DNA of 64,000 bases. Origin: Holacanthus passer (Eukaryota > Chordata > Actinopteri > Pomacanthidae). A program made the translations under genes and the position numbers. A model generated the notes under the pieces. The model had not been told where the DNA came from and made no database searches. It saw nothing but the letters and a program-made list of their open reading frames with translations. The stretch covers positions 1,116,001-1,180,000 of the forward strand of contig JAFREQ010000165.1 in the NCBI GenBank assembly GCA_025331565.1. The letters are read 5' to 3'. Positions 1 to 12,564 of the stretch are shown piece after piece; positions within the stretch are counted from its first letter, which is position 1; each line of letters begins with the position of its first letter.

Positions 1-216
1 CAGCTGAGGAATCTCTGAAGAGGAAAGCAAATGAAGCAGAAGAGGAGAGGACATGTATGGAGAAAGAAAGGGTTCAAGAGAGGGACACGAAGACGACAGA
101 GGGCAATGATGAAGATGGACAAATGAGCAGAATGAGCAACAGAGTTCTTTCCACACTAACAACCAGAACACAAACGTGCTTTTCGACCCAATTTGTTTAT
201 TTGCTAGCAGACTCCC

Positions 217-238
217 CACACACACACACACACACACA
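217..238 (+). repeat. (CA)11 microsatellite
   Basis: Uninterrupted CA run in tusc3 intron 1. Confidence 0.97.
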
Positions 239-3200
239 GACACATATATACATGAGATTGAAGAAAGATTTTGTGAATAAAAAATGTAAATGAACAGATA
301 CAGTAATATGGTGTGACGTAGAGCACATATAGGACCATCACACATTTTGATCGTGTGTCTGAGTCAGTTTGCCTGTCAGCACTATTGTTTCCATCTCTCA
401 CCTCCATTGAATCAAACCAACATGCTTTCATATTGCCAGCTCCATATTTGTCAGCCCATAATCTGCAATTCCCAGAAATACCATGACTTGTCAGTGGAGG
501 GGTTGGGGGAGGGGATTTGTCAGCTTATCTGCCTAATAACAATTATTTGAAATAAATGCATTTTTCCCCTGCCTTTGTCCACGTGTCTGTGCGTCCATCA
601 GCCTCTAGTGATTTTATTTCAGTTCCTATCTTTCCCCCATTAGTGCCAGCATTTGTGTCTCTCTCCGTGATGCTTATGGAATATCTAAAGATTTGTCTGA
701 CTTTCTTTTGCTTACAGATTACAGCTTCTCTCTAAACCTCACAGGCACATGGTGTGACATTTTAAATCTTCTGTCATTTCCTTTCCCCAGGGCGCCTGTC
801 TAAGTCTTTTGTATTTGTTGGTTCAGGATGTCTGTGAGTTTCATCAAGTTAACTTTAAACTTTTTTTTTTTTTCAGATGCTTTAAATGTCAGTTAGGAGG
901 AGATATAAGGCTAATTTTGAAGCTGAAATAAAATGTGAAAATGCTGAAACACTACATGCATTGAGTGTGGGTAGATTCTCACAGCCATAGTTTAACATTT
1001 TACTGCATACACATTATACTGTAATTAAAATAAGAACACAAACTTAACGAACAAACTTAAAGAACATTTTAAGCTCTAAGTTATAATGATAATAAGATAT
1101 AATGGAAAATTACAATTTTTTTTCTCTTCGATCTACTTCTACAATCTCTCTCCCCACTGAGGAACAAATAAAGGTTTATCTTATCTTATCTCTTATTTTA
1201 ATTTACAATTCCCAATTCAGAGTTTATTGGTTATTTCTATCTGTAGAGCCTGAGCAAGATAGTTGTTGTGAAGGAAGTGAAGAGTATTGCTCATACAGCT
1301 TCCCCAGTATAACATTTAACAACGCACTGTATTGTAAAAGATTTAAATAGTCCATCGTCCAAGAAGACTTGCAGTAAAAATTGGCTGCTGAAATTACAGA
1401 CAAAATGTAGAAAACGTTTACTGAAAATATCCACAGTGGCTCTATAAATGCTAGGAACACTTACAGTACAAAGTCATGCACAGATTGTACTTTTCTCCCA
1501 CTAGATTAAAAAAAATTTCTCCAGATTACAAAAAAATTCAAATCTCAAAGTTATATCACTCCTCTGTGTGAGATGATGAGTGTAATGATTTTTACACTGT
1601 CATAGTTATCCACTGCCAGTCTAACTGAGCCAGATAGAGCGAATAGGTATGAAGCTCAGGCCATCTTTTTGTCCATGTATTACATCTAGAGAAAATCAGA
1701 TTCACTAAATCAAACAGAGAGGGACTCTGCAGTGTGACTGATAAATGAAATTGAGTGGTTAATGGTCTAAGAGGTTAACTGTGTCACTTTGTTAGTTAGG
1801 TGATGTGTAACTTCTCCTATTTTGTCTTACCGCCAAAAATTCGCTGTTGTTCCTGTGCATTTGCTGTTTGAGTGTTGGTTCTGCTGTATTTCTGTTGTGC
1901 TTTCAAAATCAATAAACAGATGTTTAAAAAAAAGAATAGGAGCAGAATGCCAAAGCCAATTGTTTAGTCACTCTGCTTGACCTCTACTCACCCCTTCTTT
2001 CCCCTTTATTATTTTTCTTTTCCCGGTCTTTGCAGATATCATTTCTCAGGGGAAGCAGAGAGCTCCAATTGGGTTTATGGGGCATCTGTGCAGTTTGATT
2101 TTGTTATAAAGGCATCCCAATAAAAACTGGGAGTGGACACACAGGGCAAGGGGCCAGTCCCACTGTAAAAAAAAAATAGGGAGTCAACGCAAGCACTCAG
2201 GGAGCATATGGTCACTATACTGCTCCCCCACAATAAAGCTGAGAGATGGAGAGATGGAGGGAGGAGAGGAAAGTAAATGAAAAATTAGGAGGAAAACAGT
2301 GGGTGAGGAAGGATGAAGAGGGGAGGAAATCACCTGGGTCAGTAAAAAGTAAGAGAGACAGAAACAAAGAGAGAAACAGGAAGCACTAGAGAAAGAAACA
2401 AAGAAAGAAATGAAAAAAACAATAGTTTTCTAATAAATAAACACACAGTGGTTGAGGCAGACAGAGGCAAACACTGAAACAGCAGAATATGGTGACATGC
2501 AGCTAATATTATTGTTTCAGGTTGGGTATTGTAAGTATACCCAACAATATTTTATGCTGGTCATACCGTACATGACTAAAAATGATTACAGCTGCAAATT
2601 GGTATAACAAACCATATCAACACTGGGTTGATGCCAGCTTTTGCCACTGGGTAAAGAGGATATTACTGTGTGTCAGTTTACGACTTTAATTTCTTCGATT
2701 CCCTTCAAGCTCCAGATTGACACCATAGTAGCATTTCAAACGTGTTTATTAATGCACAGATGTGGACAAGTCTTTATGCCTGTTGTAGTGAGGGCTGATG
2801 GTCACAATACACAGTGTGCAGTGTGTCTAAAGCCTCAGCGCTGTCACGTACCCAATGTTTGCCTGGGCACCAACAACTGGACAAGCATCACTATTGCATT
2901 TCTGTAACAATCCCAAAACAAACAAACAAAATGATTTCTTTACTTTTTCTTTGCAGTAGCCAAAAGCATGCTATAAAGAGAATGCATGATTATTTGGCAA
3001 AATGCAAGGCAAAACAAATCCGTGTGTATATTAGTTTCCTCAAGGATTTACATTCGTTGTGGGGGGAGGTTTATGTAAGCTTACAGCAGTCAACATCAGG
3101 TGAGAATTTAATAAATAAAAAAGTGCATCACAGGATTTTTTAAAAGCAATTCAAATTCCTTGAGGGACTACATGGAAAAATCTGCATGGCAGAGAAGTAA

Positions 3201-3873
3201 GAGAGGCTTTTTCTGTCTTGTACAGCAACGTCTGTGGTATCCGTAAGCCAGGCACCAGGAAAGCAAAGGTAAGAATCCAGGGAAGCCATGCAACTACACC
3301 ACATGGCTCGTACACTAGATACACATTTATTAGATTCATTTACTTTAATCCCCGTGACGGAGGCATCACAAAATGTTCTTTTGTGTGGTAAGTTAGTTGC
3401 TTTTCTAATTCAGATCAAAACTAACAATCACACTTTAACATTCAACTTTTCTGCCCTTATTAAAAGGAAGAAACAAAACAATCAAAACTGACTTGAGAAA
3501 TAAAGAAAAAGTGGGAAGAAGACATAAATGGAGCCCTGGAGATGTGTCGGTCGCAGCAAAGAGCCATTCTCCTGAATTTAAAAGGAACACAAAGCAAATA
3601 TGTGGGCCTCTTCATCTCTCCGACACATAGTTAATTCATCACAGTGTCGGGGACATGCTACCATCAAGTCTTTCCGTGCCTCATAATCTTTACTTCAGCT
3701 CCCTCTCCCTCTTGCTCTGAAGTGGGCTTAAGTTTAAAGAAAAAAAGTGCTCCCTGAGTGTTTGAGTAATCGCACAAATTCAAGACTCTGCATGTTTGCG
3801 GTCACACTCTCACCATAGATATGTGCGCAAAGTGTTCATCAGCCTGCACTAAATGTTCAGCTTCAAACATTTA
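239..3873. other. tusc3 intron 1 sequence, no gene
   Basis: Mostly unique AT-rich intron. Besides the LINE tail at 1,148 there is a possible retroposed 3' end near 1,908-1,933 (AATCAATAAA, then TTTAAAAAAAAG), a purine-rich tract at 2,240-2,420 and a 9-bp hairpin at 2,521-2,545 (GTTGGGTAT with ATACCCAAC). Short open frames show no family resemblance. Confidence 0.6.
1148..1195 (+). mobile_element. Short LINE/SINE 3' tail
   Basis: The pattern CCCCACTGAGGAACAAATAAA followed by repeated TATCTTATCTT matches the 3' termini seen at 25,741-25,780 and 62,088-62,124. It is probably a strongly 5'-truncated non-LTR retrotransposon end. Confidence 0.55.
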
Positions 3874-3901
3874 TGTGTGTGTGTGTGTGTGTGTGTGTGT
3901 T
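3874..3901 (+). repeat. (TG)14 microsatellite
   Basis: Uninterrupted TG run in tusc3 intron 1. Confidence 0.97.
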
Positions 3902-6900
3902 ATGTGATCAAATGACTCAGGCGTAAAAAGTCCAAATTTGCATTCCACTCGCTTAGTGATTTTGGTATCACGGGTCAGCTGTGGGTGGTTTAGGTTTAAT
4001 TAAGCACTGCAGATAAACCAAAAAAAAATGGCACAGTGTGATGTCCAGCCACATCCTTCTTAATCCATTTTACATCAAATTAGAAAGAAAAACGTACTCA
4101 AGAACTTCAGTCAAAGGATGTCAGAGACTAGGAGTGTGTGAGTTTGTGTCTGTGTGTTTGTGTATAAGGGTGAGTGGGTGCATTTAAAAGGTTTCTAAGC
4201 AATTAAAGGGCATCATTAGCATATGTCATCCTAACAGTACAACAGAAAGAAATCAAAATAAGGTGGAGAGACCGATAGTGGTATGTTAGAAAAATGTGGT
4301 CAATTTTGAGTGAGGAAATGAGGATATATATATAATATCCATCAACAACCAGTTAGCAAAGTCAGTTTTCAAATTCGCATCAGCCAGGTCAATGTAAGAA
4401 TGGCTTCCTGTAGCCTTAGCCAACAATGATAACAACAGCGCATGCCCAAGCGTGTGAAAGCAAACCTAAGATATGGACATTTTTCATGAGCTCTTGTTGT
4501 CACAGATAACTTTTACATATTGCAAAGGGTTAAACAAAATAATGTGTGACAGATGTTGAGGCGAACATCCGACCTCCGACAAAGTTCAAGGACATCTCTT
4601 ACCCAGTCATCCCTCGTATATGAAAAAGCACATGTACCATGCCCACTTCACGGACTACAATCACAGCTGCTTACATTAGGCTATGTCACATTTCACATAT
4701 GAGAGGCTCACTTTATAAAATACACCCACATTTCCAAATCCCTCACTTCTCGGTTTCAATAATCATCCTTGCCTAACCTCTGGGAATAGCTGTCCAACCA
4801 AAACCAAAAGCCGAAAAAGCCTATACTGTCACATCCTTGTTTCCAGGTACAGAATACAAGGTGGACTGACCTGGATTCACTTCTGTTTCCTACAGTATTG
4901 CAACAACAATAATTGGTGTTCTAAAAATGAAGTTTCAGGTGAGAAGACACAAGGGTGGCAACTGCTGACTTATGTGTAAAGCAAAAGATGAAGAAAACGC
5001 GAAAGTGATGGTTTAGGACTCACTAAAGGTCCTGAAGTTGCGAGCCTGTCGGACTACCAGGTCAGCTGCCTTCCTCTTTTCCGCTTCCCAGGTGTGTTGC
5101 GTGTCACTGCTGTGTGACCTTTCGCTCTAAACCCTCCATTTGCTCCTCTCTCTCAGTCTTTTAACTTTATGCACCTGCCTGGCAGGCAGACTGTGCCAAT
5201 CTGCCTGCAGTGATCATTTTTAATGGTCAAAGTCAGGGCCAAGCACACAATGCATGTATAAGCATATTAGAAATCCAAGCGTAATTGGCCTAGTATGCTA
5301 CCTCATTAGCCTTTGGAAGCTAACACTAGTATTAGTGCCTAATAACTGTGAGCCTAATGTGCTCCTAATTAGCCTTATAAGCCATTCACATTTGTTATTC
5401 GCTTCTGCTTAGGTGAGCATTCAGTCTCACTAGACCTATTACACATGGAAGAATAGCTGCTTTTCTCACTTCTAAGAAATATCTCCAAAAATATCACAGT
5501 ATCACAACATGAGTATACCTGAATTTATTGTGCAAAAGAAACACTAACTATCCACATGGGTTACCTTAAGACAGAAATTTATTCCAGGTAAATGATAACA
5601 ATAATATATAATAATAACTACCTAAAAATATGAGCATAGTACAGTTTGTGGGATTAGCTATTTCCTATAAATAATAGCTTCAATAACAAACAACATTGCG
5701 TGTACTGGGACAACATGAGTATAAGCTGCTATGTAAAGATTACAGAGATTTTTGTTTATAGAAGTGCAAACTTCCATAAAGGAAGTTTGGAAGACCAGAA
5801 GACTTTAGAGACAGAAGATCAAATTGTGCTTTTTGGCAAGTACTGTGATTAATAATCTTAATTTGTAGTTTGTATGTGTTAATGTTGTAATCTAATGCTA
5901 GATCTAATGCTGCATATCATTTCAGTGGACAAGACCAATACGGCAAAATTAGGTGAGCTCGGCAGAGAAAACCGGTAACAGTAACAGTAAACGACATTGC
6001 TGTCCGAAGTTGAAATATCTTAACTTTTTTTTTTTGCCATCCTCCGCAACTGGATGTTATGTAGCTCCCTCAAACAAGGAGAAAACATGGACGATTTGGA
6101 CAATGAGAAGCCAATAATTAATAATAGTTAATAATTCATCTAATCATACATCTAATAAATGATAATTATTTGTAAACAATGTGACATCACAATAGCAACA
6201 TATTGTCACACATGTTTCACTTTGCCATTCTGTCAGACTGTCCGTCTGTCGTCTGCCATCTGCCTGAATCCATGTGAATGCAGTCTAAATCTTTTGGTCT
6301 GATACAAAGTGGTAAATTTGTTCAATGACTCACACAGCTGAGTTTTTCTCTCCCCCACAGAGAGAAAGTATTACTAACTTCAGTATGCAAGGAAACACTG
6401 ATTACTCATATAGTTGCCTTAAAATAGAATTTCACCTTAGGTAAATGTGCTGCCAAAAACTATGAGTGGTGTGCAGTAGGGCTGACAAGAAAATAGTTGT
6501 TTTTCATGAGCAATAAACTGCACAATTAGACGTAAAAGAGGATAATATGAAGACTGTTATTCTGTGAAGGCTGCCTCACTTTGCTTTTGTTCAGATTTTT
6601 GTTCATACATATCAGTAAGACACTGTACAACATGTAAACATCTGATCTCTTAATGACTACTAGACACTTGCTCTGACATTTTATCACAACACAACCTTCA
6701 GTTGATAAGCAGTTAGACCTGAATGGGCCGGCGTACTGACTAAAATGCTCATTTCAGAATGAGCTGACAATAAAGCGACTAGAGAAACGCTGCTGTCCAG
6801 AACCTTTCTTGTTTTATTGCGTGGAAAGAAACGCATGCATTAAAGCATTACCCCCTGTCCAAGTACTCTGAATGCAGCCTTATGGGCTGTGATAACAGTA

Positions 6901-9064
6901 ATGTAACTTCTAGCCCAGCAAGCTACAGCTGTCTTACCGCCAACTGCAAAGTGGTGTCAGTCTCACAAGGGAGATGGTGAGCTAGTTGAACTAATCATAT
7001 CGAGCTCTGAGCCCAACTGGTGAGACTAATTGGCAGGTCAACAATCTGAACAGCTGGGAAGGGGAGTGGCCACCAGTTGCTCAGTTGAAACAAGGGTTGC
7101 AACAATCATCGCAAATCAAGCTCCTCATTAAAGACATGATATGTCAGCCATAGTTCAAAGAGCCTTCTCTTACTCTGCTGGCTGATCTGTTTATGTCTAC
7201 CTACAGCTAGAATCAGGCTTTTACTGCATACCAGGTGGGGGTTTGTCAGCTTTGGCAATGTGGGATTCAAAACTTGTTTTTATAATAAATTATACAAAAT
7301 GAAAAATAAAGTGGAAAGAAAATGCAACAGAGCTCCCAATTATGTGCCATAGTCCCCAAAAAACTGTTAAACTACATTCAGCTGCAGGAGCATGGACTGA
7401 AATCACCTCTCTGATGATTCAACTGGACTGAAACAAAGCAGCTGTGCAACTTGACTTTGTCTAAAATGATGGGTGATGACAACACTTGAATTTTCTCGCT
7501 TGATGGCGAGGACCTTCCCAAAGCACTCAGATTGAAAATGTTGGTATTTAAAATTATTCATCCATTTGTTTGATTTACTGTCCATCAACACAAAACGACT
7601 CACTTCATTTCATGACTTAACTTGCCCTACTCCTCTGCTGGAGTGATAAGTGAAGTGATGATGGGCTTGTTGGAGGTGTTGAGAAACAATTTAGCCTCCC
7701 AATTTGATACTTTAAGCATCCTTACTGATGATGTGAGTGTGTGTCTGTGTTATCTGTCGATGATGTTGAAGAGTTTGTAATGATAGCGAAGCTGTTGATT
7801 TCATCACTGTGTGAGACTCGCAGTCTGAAATAACTGACACACAGTGATTACAGGGCTTAAAGCTCTGGCTGTGTCAGAGTCTGTCGGGATGAGTGAAAGC
7901 AACAAAAAACTGAGGTTGGTAGGAAAAGCATTGGCTTTTACCCAATGTGTTTAAATGTGTTTTAATGATTATAACCACCTTGTAAATCAAAGTAAAGTTT
8001 TAATATCATTACTATCATTTTCTCCAATTGCAAAATCTTCTAATGAGCCTCAAATTCAAATTTCAATAGCCTTGAAATGCCACAAACATTCCCTTGTGTA
8101 AAAGCACTAATGCTCCTCTGTCTCTTGTGGTTACTGTTACTCCAATGACATCATGATACTTTCCAAAAGAGGGGTTGAGAAAAAGAGCAGAAGAGAAAGT
8201 GAGAAATTGAGAGAGAGAGAGAACGAGACCAGGTCTGACACAAAATGGCATTTAGCATTTATATTTACAACAGCTTTATGCTAAACTGCTTCACTTCATC
8301 ATGTTACATTACTGTATCGCTCCTGGTGTGTGTGTGTTAACTTATTTTGGGCCTATAAACCTGTGCATTAGACAGGCAAGCTCGGAAAAAAAATTGTAAT
8401 TCCTAATAAATCTCGATGCAGCCTTGTGGAGGAGGTTGAGCACTTTTGTAGCTTTTTCTTTCAGGACTTTTATTAATTCAGATGTAACCAACAAAGCCCA
8501 AAAGTTAGAGATCCCAGCCCCCGACCACCACTCCATCAACTGCATATATAATACTGCTCCATGGTCCAAAGTCTCCCAGGTTTGACTGTGTTTGACTGAA
8601 CAATGAGAAACAGGAGAAGAGCTAGAGAGACCATGGTGATTACTTGACATTCCCTGGACAAATAAATGCTTTCAAAAGGCTATGTTAACATAAATCAATA
8701 ATTCATAACCAGTTCGATTATTTCTAGGTGTAACGTTTCCTAACAAGGGCTCACTCTGGCTGCAGGAGCGCTGTCCTCAGGTCAAACAAGGTAAGAGTGA
8801 ACTCTGGGAAAAAGAAACGTGCCTGTCTCACATCTGCAGTTCCCCCTCATGACAAGTGTTTTCAATAAGGCAGACTTATGACAGCCTCTCTCCCATGCAG
8901 AGAAACACAAGAGAACACACAAACAGGCACTGGCGCACACACACACACACATTTATTTGCAGTCTTCAGCTCTGTGCAGAGTGTTCACAGGCTTTCTGCC
9001 AGTGAAGCAGAAAGACTAAGAGTTTAATAAGAGAGAATCATCAGATATCTGTGACAGGCAACAT

Positions 9065-9066
<2 letters not shown>
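3902..9066. other. tusc3 intron 1 sequence, no gene
   Basis: AT-rich unique sequence. At 5,270-5,400 is a run of AATTGGCC, CATTAGCC, CTAATTAGCC and similar TAATTA words that could be a regulatory block. At 6,100-6,170 is AATTAATAATAGTTAATAAT-type low complexity. Nothing else is supported. Confidence 0.55.

Positions 9067-9103
<37 letters not shown>
9067..9103 (+). repeat. (AC)18 microsatellite beside the hAT element
   Basis: Uninterrupted run ending 3 bases before the hAT target-site duplication. A shorter (CA)8 lies at 8,935-8,951. Confidence 0.97.
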
Positions 9104-9104
<1 letters not shown>

Positions 9105-9114
9105 CTACACATAC

Positions 9115-9796
9115 TGCTGATGCACTGATACTGATACCAGTATTGTGTATAGGCCCGATACTATGCTCATGTACTCCATGTAATCTTAAAACTCGTTCGG
9201 CACAACTGCATCCAGTACCTTTTTACAGCAACGTGACATAAAACTCTCATCAGTCGAGCAGGTAAGCGAGGAGGAGCAGGAGAGTTATTCTACATGCAAA
9301 GCCGTTTCGGGGTTCGCACACTAGCTATGCCACAGCAGGTGCATTTGATGACATGTGTCAGATGTTGGGCTTTACAAAAAGTTCTGTTCACCCCAAAACC
9401 GTGATCAAGGCCATGAGTGATGCTGACTCCCTAGCCCGTCGTGTCGCTCCAGTCCTCCGGCTGCTAACAAGGATTTCTGGTTCAGAGAAGCGTAGCTCAT
9501 GTGGCTGCAGTGGGAGGTAAGAGGTGAAGCTCAACCAGCCTAAAAGAAGACTCCAGCAAGATGTGCAGACCCGCTGGAACAGCATGTCCTACATGCTACA
9601 GTCTCTCATTGAGCAGATGTGGCCTCTGGCAATATTTGGGTCCAAATATGAGCTCCCCAACAATCTCACCACTCACCAGTGGACACTGAACTGTAGTGAT
9701 ATTATTAAGTAGTCATGACAGCACTCGGTATCGGCAAGTACCAAAATGTAAGTACTTGCACTTGGTCTGAAAAAAATTGGTATCGGTGCATCCCTA
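9115..9796 (+). mobile_element. Degenerate hAT-family DNA transposon with ZBED-type transposase remnant
   Basis: The ends are imperfect inverted repeats: the left reads TGCTGATGCACTGATACTG, and the right, reverse-complemented, reads TAGGGATGCACCGATACC. Eight-base flanks ACACATAC (9,107-9,114) and ACACATGC (9,797-9,804) match at 7 of 8 positions, as expected for hAT target-site duplications. Inside, 9,524-9,712 translates to a frame with QDVQTRWNSMSYMLQSLIEQ, characteristic of ZBED/hAT transposases before the dimerisation region. Upstream sequence at 9,370-9,520 gives decayed transposase-like words in broken frames. At about 680 bp it is an internally deleted, non-functional copy. Confidence 0.82.
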
Positions 9797-9804
9797 ACAC
9801 ATGC

Positions 9805-12564
9805 ACAGCATTAGGCTTATACTCAATCTGACAACCTAGTACATAGTCAAGACTGTTCGTATGTATGTGCATATGTGTTAAAGTGTGTACTTGTGTATTT
9901 ATATGTGCTCCAGCGTGTAGCTGTGTGTAGCATGTGAGCTTGTGTGTGGCCTGCGAACCGTCACAGCGACACAGGTCTGTCTGGGAGGATAAGAGTGAGA
10001 CGTCTTATCAGTCACAAGCCAGACAGACACACAAACACACATTCTCACACACACATTCTCAGACACACACACACACAGAGGGATAATATGCCACCTCATA
10101 TCAGCTATACAGCGAGGTCTGTCACTGTGGGGGGTTTGGGAGGGGGAATGGCAGCAGGGAGTGAAGAAGGAAGGGAGTAGAGGCACGGAGGACGAGGGGG
10201 GAAAGTTGAGGGATAAAGAAAGAAAATGGAAAATGGGATGAGGAGGGAAGAGAAGTGACAGAGAAAAAAAAGATAAAGAGAGGAAAGGGGCAAAGGAGAG
10301 AGGACTGTTATGACAACATTTCCCTGTGGAGATAGGGAGTGATGAAGAAAGGCAGGGACGAATGATCAGAGAAGCATGTTGGATGTGAGCCGTTAGACAG
10401 ACTGTCCGGTAAGCAAAAGGTCTTACCATCTCAGCATTAGTTGTCCTGATACAACCGTCAGAGATCACTCAGATTTTAGTATGTTTCAGTTCAGCAGTGA
10501 GTCAGTGACTGAGTGACTAATGTCAGGCTCACATTATGAGATAGATGGTAGAAATTAAAAAGATTCCCAAGTTTACAGCTCCCAAGGGTTCACGTCACCT
10601 GACAGCTAAGGGTGGATGTACAGTCAGTCATGTGAGTGTTAAAAATACTGTGCATTGACACTATGATACTGACAATATGAATGATGAACTAGGTTTAATT
10701 ACCTTGAACGACTGACAGCACTTGTAGCACCAAGTCAGATATATCAGAGCTTTCAAAAAAAATCCCCCCAAAAACCAACCAATCAAAATAAAAACAAAAC
10801 AAAAAAAGAGAGATTCCCAGTCCCAGTAAACAAAAATCTCGATACAAACTTCCAGATATGAATCCTACTTACAAGTCAATAACAGGTTATTATGGAAACT
10901 TTAATACAAACGCCCTAAATATCTGATTGAATGAACCATTAAGTTAGTAAGAGCATGACTTCCAGACTTAGTGATTATCTACACATGTTACCTAGTGACT
11001 GACTGACATCCTGACAATATGAATGATGAACCAGGACTATGAAATTGCATGTAGCCGAGTGACATTAAAGGGTTATGTAAGAGAAAATGACTGATTGGCT
11101 AAATGGTGGTTACGTGAATGACTGACTGCATTAATAACCTAATGGTTTATTGAGTAAGAAACTGACTAGGTTCTACCTGGTTGAGTAAATGACTGACTCA
11201 AGAGCAAACTGAGCAGAAGAGAGAAAGACATTTTAGAAGGAGCAAGTGCCCATACCTCTGATGAATGGTGTTGAGAAAATCATGTTCGCAACAAGGAAAC
11301 ACCCTGCGCTCCTCTCAGATTTAACGGGGCCAGCCCAGAAATTAGCCTCAGAAATGTCAGGAAAATGGCAAAAGAGTTAGGAGGGAGGGACAAGGGGAGG
11401 GGAGAAGAAAGCAAAGAGGACAGTGGAAGGACCCAATGGAGGAGAAGAATATGGAACGGAGTAAAAGAAAAGAGAGAAATCATTTCATGACACCACATAA
11501 TTATAGAAATGTCAAAGGGGCTCATTGAGACGGGAGACAGAGGGGAGGTAACAGGGGAGGGGAAAGGGGTGGGTAAGGGGATGGAAAGCGTGAGATGGAA
11601 ATCCTTTTGCCACTCAGAAAATTTGTTATAGAAGTGTTGGAAAGGGGAGGAAAAAAAGGAGGAGGAGAGGGAGGAATAACAGAGGGGGAAAATGACTTGG
11701 GAACACAGGCCATCAGTCATTGGGAAAGCAGGCCTGACACTGCTGCATCAATAATTCAGATGACTACGGTTAATGAGCGAGATCCAAACAAATCACCCCT
11801 GAATTCACTGAGAGAACATTGAAACATTTCACTGCGCAAAATACGGCACCATTATGGCTGCTTTTTAGCTGCAGTTTGGGCTGTATTGGCAGCACACAAG
11901 GGAAAGTGGGTTGGATACAATATTCATCTCTCTTGAACCCTTGAAACATTCACATTTATTTTCATGAGAAAAGGGGGACAGAGAGAATCAGCCGAGACTG
12001 AGCATTGGCATGCACACATAAAAGTTTAAAACCAAAGGGGGGAAAAAAAGCCATTTGACAAAAGACAGAAATAAAGGCTGAAATAAACAAACACTGCGAT
12101 AAAGTAAAAGGAAAAGAAATAAGAGGCAAAGAAGCCATGAAAGGAGAATTTGTCATCTCTGTGAGAGCACTGACGGTGGAAACGACTGGAGTGCAGCTGA
12201 CACATAGAAATGTAAAGACAAACTCAGACAGTGCTATTTGGTAGCTCTAAGCCTAGATCAAAACCAGTGTGGTGTCTAGCATTGGATAGATGACTATAAC
12301 ACACACACACACAGTAAACAACTTCCTACCTCCCAAAAGCACCTACACAGCATGGGACAATATTGAAACTGCAATCCATGTCCCCCACACAGCATGAAAA
12401 CAGGCACTCATTCATACAGTGTTAAGAGTTGGTTTTACATGGAAGCTATATAACATACAAAATAAAGCAGATTGTTTGGTGATCACGCACTTCCTAAAAC
12501 TGTTTGAGCAATAACAGTCACACTGCGTTATCTCCAGCCTGAGAGGATCAGACTTAACACAAAC
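9805..12564. other. tusc3 intron 1 sequence, no gene
   Basis: It holds imperfect CA repeats (10,028-10,078), purine-rich tracts at 10,130-10,310 and 11,360-11,690, the GACTGA-rich region, and a CA run at 12,299-12,313. The 189- and 146-codon minus-strand frames run through the purine tracts and are serine/proline/leucine-rich artefacts. Confidence 0.6.
10490..11215 (+). repeat. Diffuse GACTGA-rich degenerate repeat region
   Basis: Words such as GACTGACTGACAT, GTGACTGAGTGACTAA and AAATGACTGACTCA recur irregularly. A longer unit, CTGACAATATGAATGATGAA, occurs twice (10,669-10,688 and 11,011-11,030), which suggests a decayed minisatellite or an old segmental duplication. Confidence 0.45.

Noticed and set aside
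8342..8650. Minus-strand frame containing LMEW, briefly considered as tusc3 exon 2 (which has QLMEW)
   Set aside because: Only those few residues match; the following residues do not resemble the TUSC3 thioredoxin domain.
9899..10468. 189-codon minus-strand open frame
   Set aside because: It runs through CA repeats and a purine-rich tract. The translation is serine/proline/leucine/phenylalanine-rich low complexity.
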